Shown piece by piece: positions 1 to 5,615 of a stretch of 6,589 nt of DNA. Position 1 is the first letter of the stretch. Every line of letters begins with the position of its first letter. The stretch comes from CAIZQW01 sp964459675. Its GTDB lineage: Bacteria; Verrucomicrobiota; Kiritimatiellia; RFP12; UBA1067. The notes under the pieces were generated by a model. It ran no database searches, was not told where the DNA came from, and was given only the letters and a program-made list of their open reading frames with translations. Position numbers and translations under genes: made by a program. Where the stretch lies: the NCBI GenBank assembly GCA_964459675.1, contig CAYWNP010000121.1, forward strand, positions 1 to 6,589. The letters are read 5' to 3'.

Positions 1-210
1 GCTCGCAAGTGGTTGTCACGGATTCTCCTCGAGCCTGCAGGCAATCATTCCGCATGCGGAGTTGACATGAAAGTTACGCCCGCGTTCCGTAGAACAGATG
101 TAGTAGTTCTGGAACCCCAGTAGTCCAAGGATGGTTCAACCAGCCCATGCACGGTAAGGCGTGACGCCGCCCGTGATGGCAACGTTCCGTTTTGTCGCTC
201 CTTAACGGTG
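1..210. other. Intergenic segment rich in palindromes, no convincing gene
   Basis: This stretch lies downstream of the GntR-type gene and runs off the left edge. Every frame is short or interrupted and none resembles a protein I recognise. It is dense in dyad symmetry. There are perfect 10-bp palindromes at 33-42 (GCCTGCAGGC) and 50-59 (CCGCATGCGG). A bulged hairpin has arms 84-95 and 106-115. An 11-bp palindrome spans 132-142 (TGGTTCAACCA). A nested hairpin spans 145-179: an outer stem CCAT-g-CACGG against CCGTG-ATGG encloses GGCG-TGA-CGCC. No U-tract follows on either strand, so it is not a standard terminator. It could be a structured RNA, a repeat family or the scar of a mobile element; I do not recognise it. 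Confidence 0.4.
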
Positions 211-1275
211 CTACACTGCAGGTCCGATGGTTCCGCCGGGGATGAACTTTGCCGGGGTGAGGGTCTGTCGCGTATCCGTGCGACGATGGGCTATGTTGTC
301 GATCCACTGGATGACTCTGCGTATGACCGGGCGTGTGTCCCAGTGGATGTGTGTAACAGGTGGCCAGTTATTCCCGAAAAAGCGACTACTATCCGTGCAA
401 ACCAGAGAAACATCCTTCGGTACACGGAGGCCGCGTTCAGCCAGGAATTGAAGTGCACCGCAAAAATAAGAGGCCTCATCAACGATCAGGGCTGTTGGCG
501 GCGTCACCGAAAAAAGTTTCTTCAGGCAATCATAGAACCCGGTCCTGCTCTCTTCCCAGTGGGGTAGGTTATACGGACTGGTCGCGATGCCTTGAGCGGC
601 CATTTCGCGGAGGAACGCCTGTTCAGTCGCGTAGGCCTCGGGTATTTGCTGTAAGTGTTGTTGTAATAAGACGATCCGGCGATGGCCGAGCTCGATCAGG
701 CGCCGTGTCGCCGTGGCACATGCGGGCTGCTTGTCAGGTCCGACCGCCGCGATCGGCAATCCCTGTCGGTTTCCGAACCAAGCGAAGGCGGGTAACGGTC
801 GGGACGCAAACCAGGTGAGAACCTCGCGCGAGGCCGAACAGACAAGCCAGGCGTCGGCATCTGTTTTGTTGACCAGACGTTGTACCCGTTTCAAATCCAT
901 GTGCAGCTCCAGGAGAGACTGCGGGGTGAAAAACGCCTGATGTCCGGCCGCAATTAAACGATGTTGTGCTTCTACGACGTAACTTTCCGTCCAACCGCGG
1001 GGATCGTAATCGAGGATCGCGATCTTTAATAGGTTGTCCGTTTTCAGCCCATGAGGAAGGCTGATCAGCCGAGCTCGGCCCGGTCCCTGGCTGATCAACA
1101 GTTTCTGCTTTTCAAGGAGTCGCAACGCGGCCTCGACAGTACCTTGATTAGAGCCCAGCTCTGCGGCCAGCGCAAGAACGCCAGGCATTTTTTTGCTCCA
1201 TGTGCCATGGATGATCTCCTCCCGAAGATGCGCAGATACTTGTTCCGCAGCAGAGATACGATGCAATGTTTTCAT
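211..1275 (-). CDS. GntR-family transcriptional regulator with LacI-type sugar-sensing domain
   Basis: This is a 354-residue cytoplasmic DNA-binding regulator. Residues about 8-73 form a GntR winged helix-turn-helix: a helix EQVSAHLREEIIHGTW, then MPGVLALAAELGSNQGTVEAA as the recognition region, then a wing ending GPGRARLI. From about residue 83 it reads as a periplasmic-binding-protein-like sensor of the LacI/GalR type. The family phrases ATRRLIELGHRRIVLL (about 189-204) and GLRVPKDVSLV (about 272-282) are both present, and the length suits this fusion. Such proteins usually bind a sugar or related ligand and repress or activate catabolic genes (family knowledge). The ATG at 1275 is chosen because the next Met (residue 30) falls inside the HTH. 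No Shine-Dalgarno precedes it, but a promoter sits unusually close. It could be read from the URO-D-like gene upstream, though 346 bp and a REPIN-like element intervene. The ligand and targets are unknown. Confidence 0.9.
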   Translation of the reverse strand: MKTLHRISAAEQVSAHLREEIIHGTWSKKMPGVLALAAELGSNQGTVEAALRLLEKQKLLISQGPGRARLISLPHGLKTDNLLKIAILDYDPRGWTESYVVEAQHRLIAAGHQAFFTPQSLLELHMDLKRVQRLVNKTDADAWLVCSASREVLTWFASRPLPAFAWFGNRQGLPIAAVGPDKQPACATATRRLIELGHRRIVLLQQHLQQIPEAYATEQAFLREMAAQGIATSPYNLPHWEESRTGFYDCLKKLFSVTPPTALIVDEASYFCGALQFLAERGLRVPKDVSLVCTDSSRFFGNNWPPVTHIHWDTRPVIRRVIQWIDNIAHRRTDTRQTLTPAKFIPGGTIGPAV

Positions 1276-1281
1276 TTTTTA

Positions 1282-1310
1282 ACTATATCAAAGCAGCCTA
1301 TGGTTTTGAA
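1282..1310 (-). promoter_or_regulatory. Predicted promoter of the GntR-type regulator, possibly leaderless
   Basis: On the minus strand TTCAAA (1310-1305) and TATAGT (1287-1282) are separated by exactly 17 bases. This matches the sigma-70 consensus at 4/6 and 5/6 positions. A-rich sequence at about 1311-1335, resembling an UP element, lies just upstream. Only six bases separate the -10 box from the ATG at 1275, so transcription would start at or next to the start codon. That fits the missing Shine-Dalgarno. The prediction rests on sequence pattern alone. Confidence 0.45.
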
Positions 1311-1375
1311 ATCACTTTTTTGTTTTATTTTTGGCCACACTCAGTTACGCTGTCACACCTTAGACAAGCCCACCG

Positions 1376-1389
1376 CCCGGGGCCCCGGG
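1376..1389. repeat. Perfect 14-bp GC palindrome
   Basis: CCCGGGGCCCCGGG is a perfect palindrome in the non-coding gap 1276-1621. Short flanking arms TCAGTT (1341-1346) and AACTGA (1394-1399) also pair around it. No T-run follows directly on either strand, so it is not an obvious intrinsic terminator. It may add to transcriptional or nuclease protection at the end of the URO-D-like transcript, or be an operator. Its function is unknown. Confidence 0.4.
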
Positions 1390-1437
1390 AACAAACTGAC
1401 GTATAACTTTTTTATGACTCCGTATTGGATGGCAATG

Positions 1438-1586
1438 CCTGGGACCGCGGACACTCTTGTCCGCCAGAGTGAGTTGTTATCCCATCGCCATCGGAAACAG
1501 CGACAGGGGTTGGTAAGAGGACTTGGGTGAGACAATGATCGTGAAAATATGATAGGTTGGCGGACAAGAGTGTCCGCGGTCCCAGG
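1438..1586. repeat. REPIN-like element with perfect 29-bp terminal inverted repeats
   Basis: Bases 1438-1466 and 1558-1586 are perfect reverse complements over 29 bp and enclose 91 bp. Each arm contains its own hairpin, GCGGACA-CTCT-TGTCCGC, with 7-bp stem and 4-base loop. Two inverted REP-type hairpins around a short spacer match the layout of a REPIN, a non-autonomous element moved by a REP-associated tyrosine transposase (family knowledge). The interior has no coding potential. It lies 35 bp beyond the stop codon of the URO-D-like gene, so it may also form the 3' end of that transcript or block read-through into the GntR gene. An alternative is a MITE of a DDE transposon; no target-site duplication is clear. 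Confidence 0.75.
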
Positions 1587-1621
1587 TTGAAGTTATAGGT
1601 AAGGCGTATATTCTTTCACCA

Positions 1622-2626
1622 TTACCGTGACATGACTGGCTCGCACAGCGCCTTCAGATTTGCAGGGGGCGTGCCTGGAGGAATTTCGCAGCCCGCCATC
1701 ACCAGATGGGGATTGCCTAAATTTTTATACCCCTCCAGAACCCCGGCACGAATCGCTGCGGGTGTTGAATTCAAGACATCGCTCACCGGATCCAACCGCC
1801 CGGCAATCGCCATCTTCGGTCCAACAAATTTCCGTGCCACCGCAGGATCATTCTTATGATCCAGATCCAGCACATCGATCGGCAGTTCGGCCAGATGGGG
1901 AAGAAGATGTGTGATGTCCCCGCAGATGTGCAGTTTGACAAGTCCATTCGCTGCGTGAATCGCCTCAAAGAGCTGCTTCTCGAAGGGCCAGACTAAATCA
2001 CGATAGAGCTGCGGAGGAAGCTGGCTGCAAATAGCATCGCCCACACCAATGGTGTCCGCACCCTCGGCAATCTGGGCCTGTGCAAAACGGATCGCCGTCT
2101 GCGTACACCGTTCCATCAAGGCGACACAGGCATCGGGCTCCAGCATCAGATCCATCAAAAAATTCTCAACGCCGTGCAAGTCCGCGGCTTCGGCAGCCGG
2201 ACCTTCCACCCAGCCAAGGATCGAGCACTCACCCCCGACTCGTTGCTTAAACTCGCGGACCGCCAGTAGCCGATCCAGCATGCGTTCGCACTGATAGGGA
2301 TCGGGATTTTCAGGCAGACCAGAAATATCCGTGATCTCTGGAACAACAATCTGTTCGCACACTGGCGGATGATCCCGTTCGTAACGAATCTTGCCACCAA
2401 AGCCCTGTGCCTCCCGATAGGGATCGGATATGACACTCACTTGATCAAAACCAAAATCTTCACGACAGCGGAGATTCGACTCCACAAGGACCTTGTAATC
2501 CGAGGCAAAGGCCGCATAGTTCGAACCGATGTACTCTGCCGCAAACTGCATCAAGATCGGAACCCGTGGCAAAAAGTCAACCTTCTCACCCTTCAGAGTT
2601 TTTAAGTAACGCTCGAGTGAATTCAT
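1622..2626 (-). CDS. Uroporphyrinogen decarboxylase superfamily protein, MtaA/corrinoid methyltransferase-like
   Basis: This 334-residue protein has the URO-D TIM-barrel family pattern. Landmarks are a central GWVEGPAAEAADLHG (about 138-152), GADTIGVGDAI (about 189-199), KLHICGDITHLLPHL (231-245) and a late AGCEIPPGTPPANL (311-324). His233, Cys235 and Cys313 reproduce the His-X-Cys plus distant Cys zinc site of MtaA/MtbA-type methyl-corrinoid:thiol methyltransferases (family knowledge). The RQAGRY-type N-terminal motif of haem URO-D is absent, so haem synthesis is unlikely. A cytoplasmic role in moving a methyl group from a corrinoid protein is inferred; no corrinoid protein gene is in the window. 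The ATG at 2626 is preferred over an upstream in-frame start because it has a GGAG six bases upstream, the family-typical N-terminus starts there, and the extension runs into repeats. It is probably co-transcribed with the oxidoreductase gene upstream. Confidence 0.85.
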   Translation of the reverse strand: MNSLERYLKTLKGEKVDFLPRVPILMQFAAEYIGSNYAAFASDYKVLVESNLRCREDFGFDQVSVISDPYREAQGFGGKIRYERDHPPVCEQIVVPEITDISGLPENPDPYQCERMLDRLLAVREFKQRVGGECSILGWVEGPAAEAADLHGVENFLMDLMLEPDACVALMERCTQTAIRFAQAQIAEGADTIGVGDAICSQLPPQLYRDLVWPFEKQLFEAIHAANGLVKLHICGDITHLLPHLAELPIDVLDLDHKNDPAVARKFVGPKMAIAGRLDPVSDVLNSTPAAIRAGVLEGYKNLGNPHLVMAGCEIPPGTPPANLKALCEPVMSR

Positions 2627-2632
2627 GTGTAT

Positions 2633-2636
2633 CTCC
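2633..2636 (-). promoter_or_regulatory. Ribosome binding site that sets the URO-D-like start
   Basis: GGAG on the minus strand is followed by ATACAC and then the ATG at 2626. This decides for 2626 over an in-frame upstream start at 2668, which lies inside the repeat array. The site lies directly at the foot of a predicted long stem whose near arm begins at 2638. Confidence 0.7.
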
Positions 2637-2637
2637 A

Positions 2638-2890
2638 AAGAAGTGTCAGTAAGTCTAAAGAGTGTCAATAAGTGTCAGTAAGTCTAGAAAGTGTCAATAA
2701 GTGTCAGTAGGTCGAAAGAGCAGTATCACTAAGTCACTTGAGTCCTTAGGCCCTTGCGTCAGGTCTGAGTCTTGAGTCCCAAGTCTTGGGTCCAGCAACC
2801 TGTTGACCCAAGACGCCTGACCCAGGATCCAGGGTTGACATTGTGACTTATTGACACTTACTGGCACTTCCAGACTTATTGACACTTCTT
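2638..2890. repeat. 253-bp inverted-repeat structure built from GTGTCA tandem units
   Basis: The outer arms 2638-2656 and 2872-2890 are inverted repeats of 19 bp with one mismatch. Inside the left arm a 29-bp unit (19 + 10 bp, each half starting AGTGTCA) repeats at 2642-2670, 2671-2699 and, degenerate, 2700-2728. On the right, the same words recur in reverse orientation at 2841-2886 with a 28-bp period. The core has a perfect 10-bp hairpin, GTCTTGGGTC at 2783-2792 with GACCCAAGAC at 2805-2814, surrounded by scrambled GAGTC/GACCC words. The structure starts five bases after the oxidoreductase stop codon and ends next to the URO-D-like ribosome binding site. It is probably present in the operon mRNA. 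It could be a mobile or expanding repeat, a processing site, or a regulatory leader. Confidence 0.75.
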
Positions 2891-2895
2891 CCTGC

Positions 2896-4239
2896 TCACA
2901 ACTCCCAATTAGCACGGCGGGAGCACTTGATCCATTGGTTGGCCTTCTCGATGTTGGTCACCTTCATGGCGGCCTCATCCCAGACGAGGCGCGTATCCGC
3001 CCGCTTCGCGATATTACCCAACAGAGCAAACTCCGTGAGACGCGCAGAGTAGTCAAAACCGGCACAAGCCTGGCGGCCTTCAACAATGGCGTTCAGCCAG
3101 TCGCCTTCGATGCCGCCCTTTGGACGCACCAGCGTCTTTTCCGGACGCTTAAAGCTCTTCATGCGCGCTTCCGGGATGATGCGCGGGCTGTCTGCATAGA
3201 CACCGGCCACGATCTTACCCTCGGTGCCATTCAAGATGATACCGCCGTCCTCGGGCAATTTCTGGTCATCCGGCAGCTCCACAGGCCGGGGGGCACGCGT
3301 GCCTTCGTACCACGTCACCTTGAGATCAGGCTTTTCAAACGTGAAGTTGATCACAGCTGAAAGCGGGTGGGTATCCGGGTTGTTACCGCAGGAGGTTGAA
3401 TCGATGGCCACGGGCATTTTGCGTCCCAGGAGTTCAAAGACGACATCCAGTGTGTGCGCGCCGCGGTCGCCCATCATGCCATTGCCAAAGTCCCACCAAG
3501 CGCGCCAGGCGCCCGGATGATAGGCACGGTGATAATCGCGCATCTCGGCCGGACCGATGAACTTGTCCCAGTCGAGTCCCTCCGGCAGGGGCATCTTCTC
3601 CTTGGGCTTGACCCCGACCACAGGTGACCAGTAGGCACGGCCCCAAGGATAGTAGGAAAGGCTGCACCACGCATCAACACTGGTAATTGTACCGATCGCT
3701 CCTGCGGCCACCCACTCGCGGATAAGGTAATGTCCGGGCTGGGTATGACCTTGGATACCCATCTGGGTGACAACCTTGTTCTCCTTTGCCAGGCGCATGA
3801 GTTCGCGACATTCGAAGACATCATGACAGAGGGGCTTCTGGACAAACGCATGCTTGCCCGCCTTCATCGCGGCAGCGGCAATCACCGCATGGGTATGGTC
3901 GGGGGTGGCGATCATGACAGCGTCGATGGACTTCTCCTGCGCCAACATCTCACGGTAGTCCGTATAGAACTTGGCATTGGGATATTTTTCGCGTGTTTTC
4001 CTGGAGTACTGCGCATCTATATCACAGAGCGCAAAGATCGTATGCCCGGTGTTGGCGATATTATTCAGGTTATTGGCGCCCATGCCCCCGACGCCGATAC
4101 CGGCGATATTGAGCTTGCTGTTGGCACCCACAACATTTGCAGAGGGCGCCTGCTGCGCCTTGAGAATGCCTGGCAACGCCGAGAACGTCGCACCCGCTGT
4201 CATGGTTTTTAAAAATTGATTTCTTGTGATCGTGACCAT
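2896..4239 (-). CDS. Gfo/Idh/MocA-family oxidoreductase with Tat-like leader
   Basis: This 447-residue NAD(P)-dependent dehydrogenase-like protein is of the type that acts on sugars, inositols or their derivatives. The Rossmann fold begins near residue 43, with the dinucleotide loop GIGVGGMG at 47-54 and LCDID at 71-75 ending strand 2. TPDHTH (112-117) and QKPLCHDV (134-141) follow; the catalytic Lys135 sits in QKP instead of the usual EKP. GDRGAHTLD (257-265) carries the conserved His262. The tail ends NWEL, as in many PVC members. The N-terminus TRNQFLK followed by a hydrophobic stretch to about residue 28 resembles a Tat signal, but the second arginine is Asn. The ATG at 4239 has a strong GGGAGG five bases upstream. 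It is the first gene of a probable operon with the URO-D-like gene, divergent from the PAS-AraC regulator. The substrate cannot be named. Confidence 0.92.
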   Translation of the reverse strand: MVTITRNQFLKTMTAGATFSALPGILKAQQAPSANVVGANSKLNIAGIGVGGMGANNLNNIANTGHTIFALCDIDAQYSRKTREKYPNAKFYTDYREMLAQEKSIDAVMIATPDHTHAVIAAAAMKAGKHAFVQKPLCHDVFECRELMRLAKENKVVTQMGIQGHTQPGHYLIREWVAAGAIGTITSVDAWCSLSYYPWGRAYWSPVVGVKPKEKMPLPEGLDWDKFIGPAEMRDYHRAYHPGAWRAWWDFGNGMMGDRGAHTLDVVFELLGRKMPVAIDSTSCGNNPDTHPLSAVINFTFEKPDLKVTWYEGTRAPRPVELPDDQKLPEDGGIILNGTEGKIVAGVYADSPRIIPEARMKSFKRPEKTLVRPKGGIEGDWLNAIVEGRQACAGFDYSARLTEFALLGNIAKRADTRLVWDEAAMKVTNIEKANQWIKCSRRANWEL

Positions 4240-4269
4240 TGGTCCCTCCCTTTTTATTAATTACTGAAT

Positions 4270-4298
4270 AGCGTATCACATCTGCTGAAAATTGTCCT
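4270..4298 (-). promoter_or_regulatory. Predicted activator-dependent promoter of the oxidoreductase operon
   Basis: On the minus strand AGGACA (4298-4293) and TACGCT (4275-4270) are spaced by 17 bases. They match the sigma-70 consensus only 4/6 and 3/6, which suits an activated promoter. The -35 box touches the proximal copy of the 16-bp direct repeat at 4298-4313, the geometry seen at AraC-type activated promoters. Transcription would start near 4263, giving a leader of about 24 bases containing the GGGAGG ribosome binding site. Confidence 0.45.
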
Positions 4299-4334
4299 TG
4301 TAGAATCTTATCAAAAATTTGTAAAATCTTATCA
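4298..4334. promoter_or_regulatory. Direct-repeat operator, probable AraC-family binding site
   Basis: TTGTAGAATCTTATCA (4298-4313) and TTGTAAAATCTTATCA (4319-4334) are identical at 15 of 16 positions and offset by exactly 21 bp, two helical turns. AraC/XylS-family regulators typically bind tandem half-sites at about this offset, next to or overlapping the -35 box (family knowledge). The pair lies between the PAS-AraC gene and the divergent oxidoreductase gene and abuts the -35 box of the latter. The regulator encoded at 4571-5314 is the natural candidate, by inference. Confidence 0.7.
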
Positions 4335-4342
4335 CCTTATTC

Positions 4343-4371
4343 TTGCCTTCTTCTTTTACTATTCGTTAAAC
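4343..4371 (+). promoter_or_regulatory. Weak candidate promoter for the PAS-AraC gene
   Basis: TTGCCT (4343-4348) and TTAAAC (4366-4371) are separated by 17 bases, matching the sigma-70 consensus 4/6 and 3/6. It lies just upstream of the CACAGAG element, which would be in the leader of about 195 bases. The match is weak and another promoter inside 4430-4550 is possible. Confidence 0.2.
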
Positions 4372-4400
4372 TAGAGCGTTTTAATTGAATGTGTAGTCCC

Positions 4401-4529
4401 TCACAGAGGCACAGAGGGCACAGAGAAATATACATTCCGAATGAATGCTAAAGACCTTTTATGTTACCCTGTTCTATCGATGATTGAACCTTCAATTGGA
4501 TTCCTCTGTGAACTCTGTGGGCTCTGTGA
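4401..4529. repeat. CACAGAG-type inverted-repeat element
   Basis: The left arm (4401-4425) carries CACAGAG three times, spaced by one and two bases. The right arm (4503-4529) carries CTCTGTG three times in reverse. Aligned as complements, the heptamers pair and only the spacer bases differ. About 77 bp lie between the arms, without a gene. From memory, similar CACAGAG runs occur between genes in many environmental bacterial genomes; I cannot search for copies here. It could be a non-autonomous mobile hairpin element. It sits between the operator and the ribosome binding site of the PAS-AraC gene, so it is likely in that leader. No target duplication is evident. Confidence 0.7.
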
Positions 4530-4551
4530 GAAAAAAACGGATGCCCTTTTT

Positions 4552-4557
4552 AAGGAG
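4552..4557 (+). promoter_or_regulatory. Ribosome binding site of the PAS-AraC gene, long spacing
   Basis: AAGGAG is followed by 13 A/T-rich bases before the ATG at 4571. This is longer than the usual 5-10, which may lower translation. No closer in-frame start is visible, so 4571 stands as the start. Confidence 0.5.
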
Positions 4558-4570
4558 ATATTAAAAAAAG

Positions 4571-5314
4571 ATGAAACAACTCGACCTTCAGGAAGCTTTT
4601 CTCAATCAGATCGGTGATCTGCACATCCTGCATCAACTGTTCGACGTCCTGCCGGATGTCGCTTTTTTTATCAAGGATAGCCGGGGACGCTTTATCATGC
4701 AGAACCGGCGATCCCAGGACTATTCAGGGGTCTCCTCCGAGCTGGAGGTGATCGGCAAGACCGATCATGAGCTTTTCTCCAAGGATCGGGCCGATATTTA
4801 CCGGGCGAGCGACCAGCAGGTCATCAAAAGTGGAAAACCGACGCTCAACACCATTGAGCCCGCACCTGAAAACTCCGACCGTTTGATTGTCAGCAGCAAG
4901 TTTCCGATCAAAGGGAAGAATGGGAAGATCATCGGGGTGGCGGGGGTCCACCGGATCATTGGCGGTATGCGTGATACGCCCGAGTGGTATGGGAACATTG
5001 CCAAGGTGCTTGATTATCTGCATCAGAACTATGCGCTGCCGATCACCCTGGGCGACTTAGTCAAACGTTCTCGTATATCTCAAGCGCACTTTGAACGGCG
5101 GTTTTCAAAAATTTTAGGGTGCAGTCCGATTGACTACCTGCTGCGGGTCCGCATACGAGCCGCACGCGATTTATTGGAACAGACCGACCGGACGATCACC
5201 GACATCGCCCTCGCAGTGGGCTTCTATGACCATAGCCACTTCACCAAGACCTTTAAGCAACTCATGTCCTGCACCCCCTTTGCCTATCGCAAGCGCCATC
5301 AGCACGAGGTCTAA
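4571..5314 (+). CDS. AraC-family transcriptional activator with N-terminal PAS sensor
   Basis: This is a 247-residue cytoplasmic regulator. Residues about 18-130 form a PAS domain: LPDVAFFIKDSRGRFIMQN (27-45), IGKTDHELF (61-69) and a closing KFPIKGKNGKIIGVAGVHR (110-128). PAS domains bind small ligands, haem or flavin; the ligand here cannot be told. Residues about 142-243 form an AraC/XylS DNA-binding domain with two helix-turn-helix motifs: ITLGDLVKRSRISQAHFERR (148-167) and the highly typical DIALAVGFYDHSHFTKTFKQ (201-220), followed by TPFAYRK. It is divergent from the oxidoreductase gene and separated from it by the 21-bp-spaced direct repeat, so it probably controls the oxidoreductase/URO-D-like operon and perhaps itself. 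No intrinsic terminator directly follows. Confidence 0.9.
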   Translation: MKQLDLQEAFLNQIGDLHILHQLFDVLPDVAFFIKDSRGRFIMQNRRSQDYSGVSSELEVIGKTDHELFSKDRADIYRASDQQVIKSGKPTLNTIEPAPENSDRLIVSSKFPIKGKNGKIIGVAGVHRIIGGMRDTPEWYGNIAKVLDYLHQNYALPITLGDLVKRSRISQAHFERRFSKILGCSPIDYLLRVRIRAARDLLEQTDRTITDIALAVGFYDHSHFTKTFKQLMSCTPFAYRKRHQHEV

Positions 5315-5471
5315 AAAGGGCTGTCAACGTGCTACGCGTCTTCGCCGATCTTGGGGAGTTTTGCCTCGCCTTTTCAAAACATGCCTTTAAAAGTAACAAT
5401 TATTGTCTATTATTGGGGCCTATTTTGGACAGTTTTTGTCAATAATCAACCCATACGTTGCGCTTTTCCGA

Positions 5472-5544
5472 TTCATTGACCTCTGGCTGACCACCGACCT
5501 TGCGTCGGTGGAGGTAAACATTATGGCTAATCCAAGTCAATGAA
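5472..5544. repeat. Nested inverted repeat between convergent genes
   Basis: TTCATTGAC (5472-5480) and GTCAATGAA (5536-5544) are perfect 9-bp inverted repeats. Between them lies a perfect 8-bp hairpin, CCACCGAC (5491-5498) with GTCGGTGG (5504-5511), loop CTTGC. No U-tract follows the inner hairpin. The layout could be a bidirectional transcript end or a small mobile repeat. Confidence 0.5.
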
Positions 5545-5545
5545 A

Positions 5546-5564
5546 ATGACGGCGGTTCCGTCAT
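5546..5564 (-). terminator. Weak terminator-like hairpin after the JetD-like gene
   Basis: ATGACGG (5546-5552) pairs with CCGTCAT (5558-5564) around a 5-base loop. On the minus strand the stem is followed by TTT then CATTGAC, a short U-run. It lies about 52 bases past the stop codon at 5616. With the neighbouring nested repeat it accounts for much of the 301-bp gap 5315-5615; the rest (5315-5471) is A/T-rich and shows nothing I recognise. Confidence 0.35.
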
Positions 5565-5615
5565 ATTTTGATACCAAAAAGGTCAAAACACCCACGTCCA
5601 CCAGACAGGCAATCG

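Noticed and set aside
3..12. A 10-base match (TCGCAAGTGG) to 6545-6554, as possible flanking direct repeats
   Set aside because: A 10-base match is expected by chance many times in a window of this size, and the flanks do not extend it.
128..150. A tRNA T-arm suggested by GGTTCAACC
   Set aside because: The flanking bases do not form the 5-bp T-stem and no acceptor, D or anticodon arms are found nearby.
360..818. A 152-codon plus-strand reading frame
   Set aside because: It is antisense to the GntR-type gene, rich in Arg/Ser/Pro as expected for a shadow frame, and lacks a ribosome binding site.
1622..2626. hemE, the haem-pathway uroporphyrinogen decarboxylase
   Set aside because: The N-terminal RQAGRY-type motif is missing and the His-X-Cys...Cys zinc site of the methyltransferase branch is present.
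2642..2728. A CRISPR-like array, because of the 29-bp period
   Set aside because: The units follow one another directly without unique spacers, and each is itself made of two related sub-repeats.
2694..2915. A 73-codon minus-strand reading frame across the repeat region
   Set aside because: It consists of repeat DNA, overlaps the end of the oxidoreductase gene and has no recognisable protein features.
3730..4212. A 160-codon plus-strand reading frame
   Set aside because: It is antisense to the well-supported oxidoreductase gene, whose motifs fix the true frame.
4503..4537. An intrinsic terminator formed by the CTCTGTG arm and following run of A
   Set aside because: The run is A, not T, on the plus strand, and the arm's partner is about 77 bases away.
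5440..5450. An integron attC site near the convergent gap
   Set aside because: No pair of GTTRRRY and RYYYAAC core sites bounds the inverted repeats.
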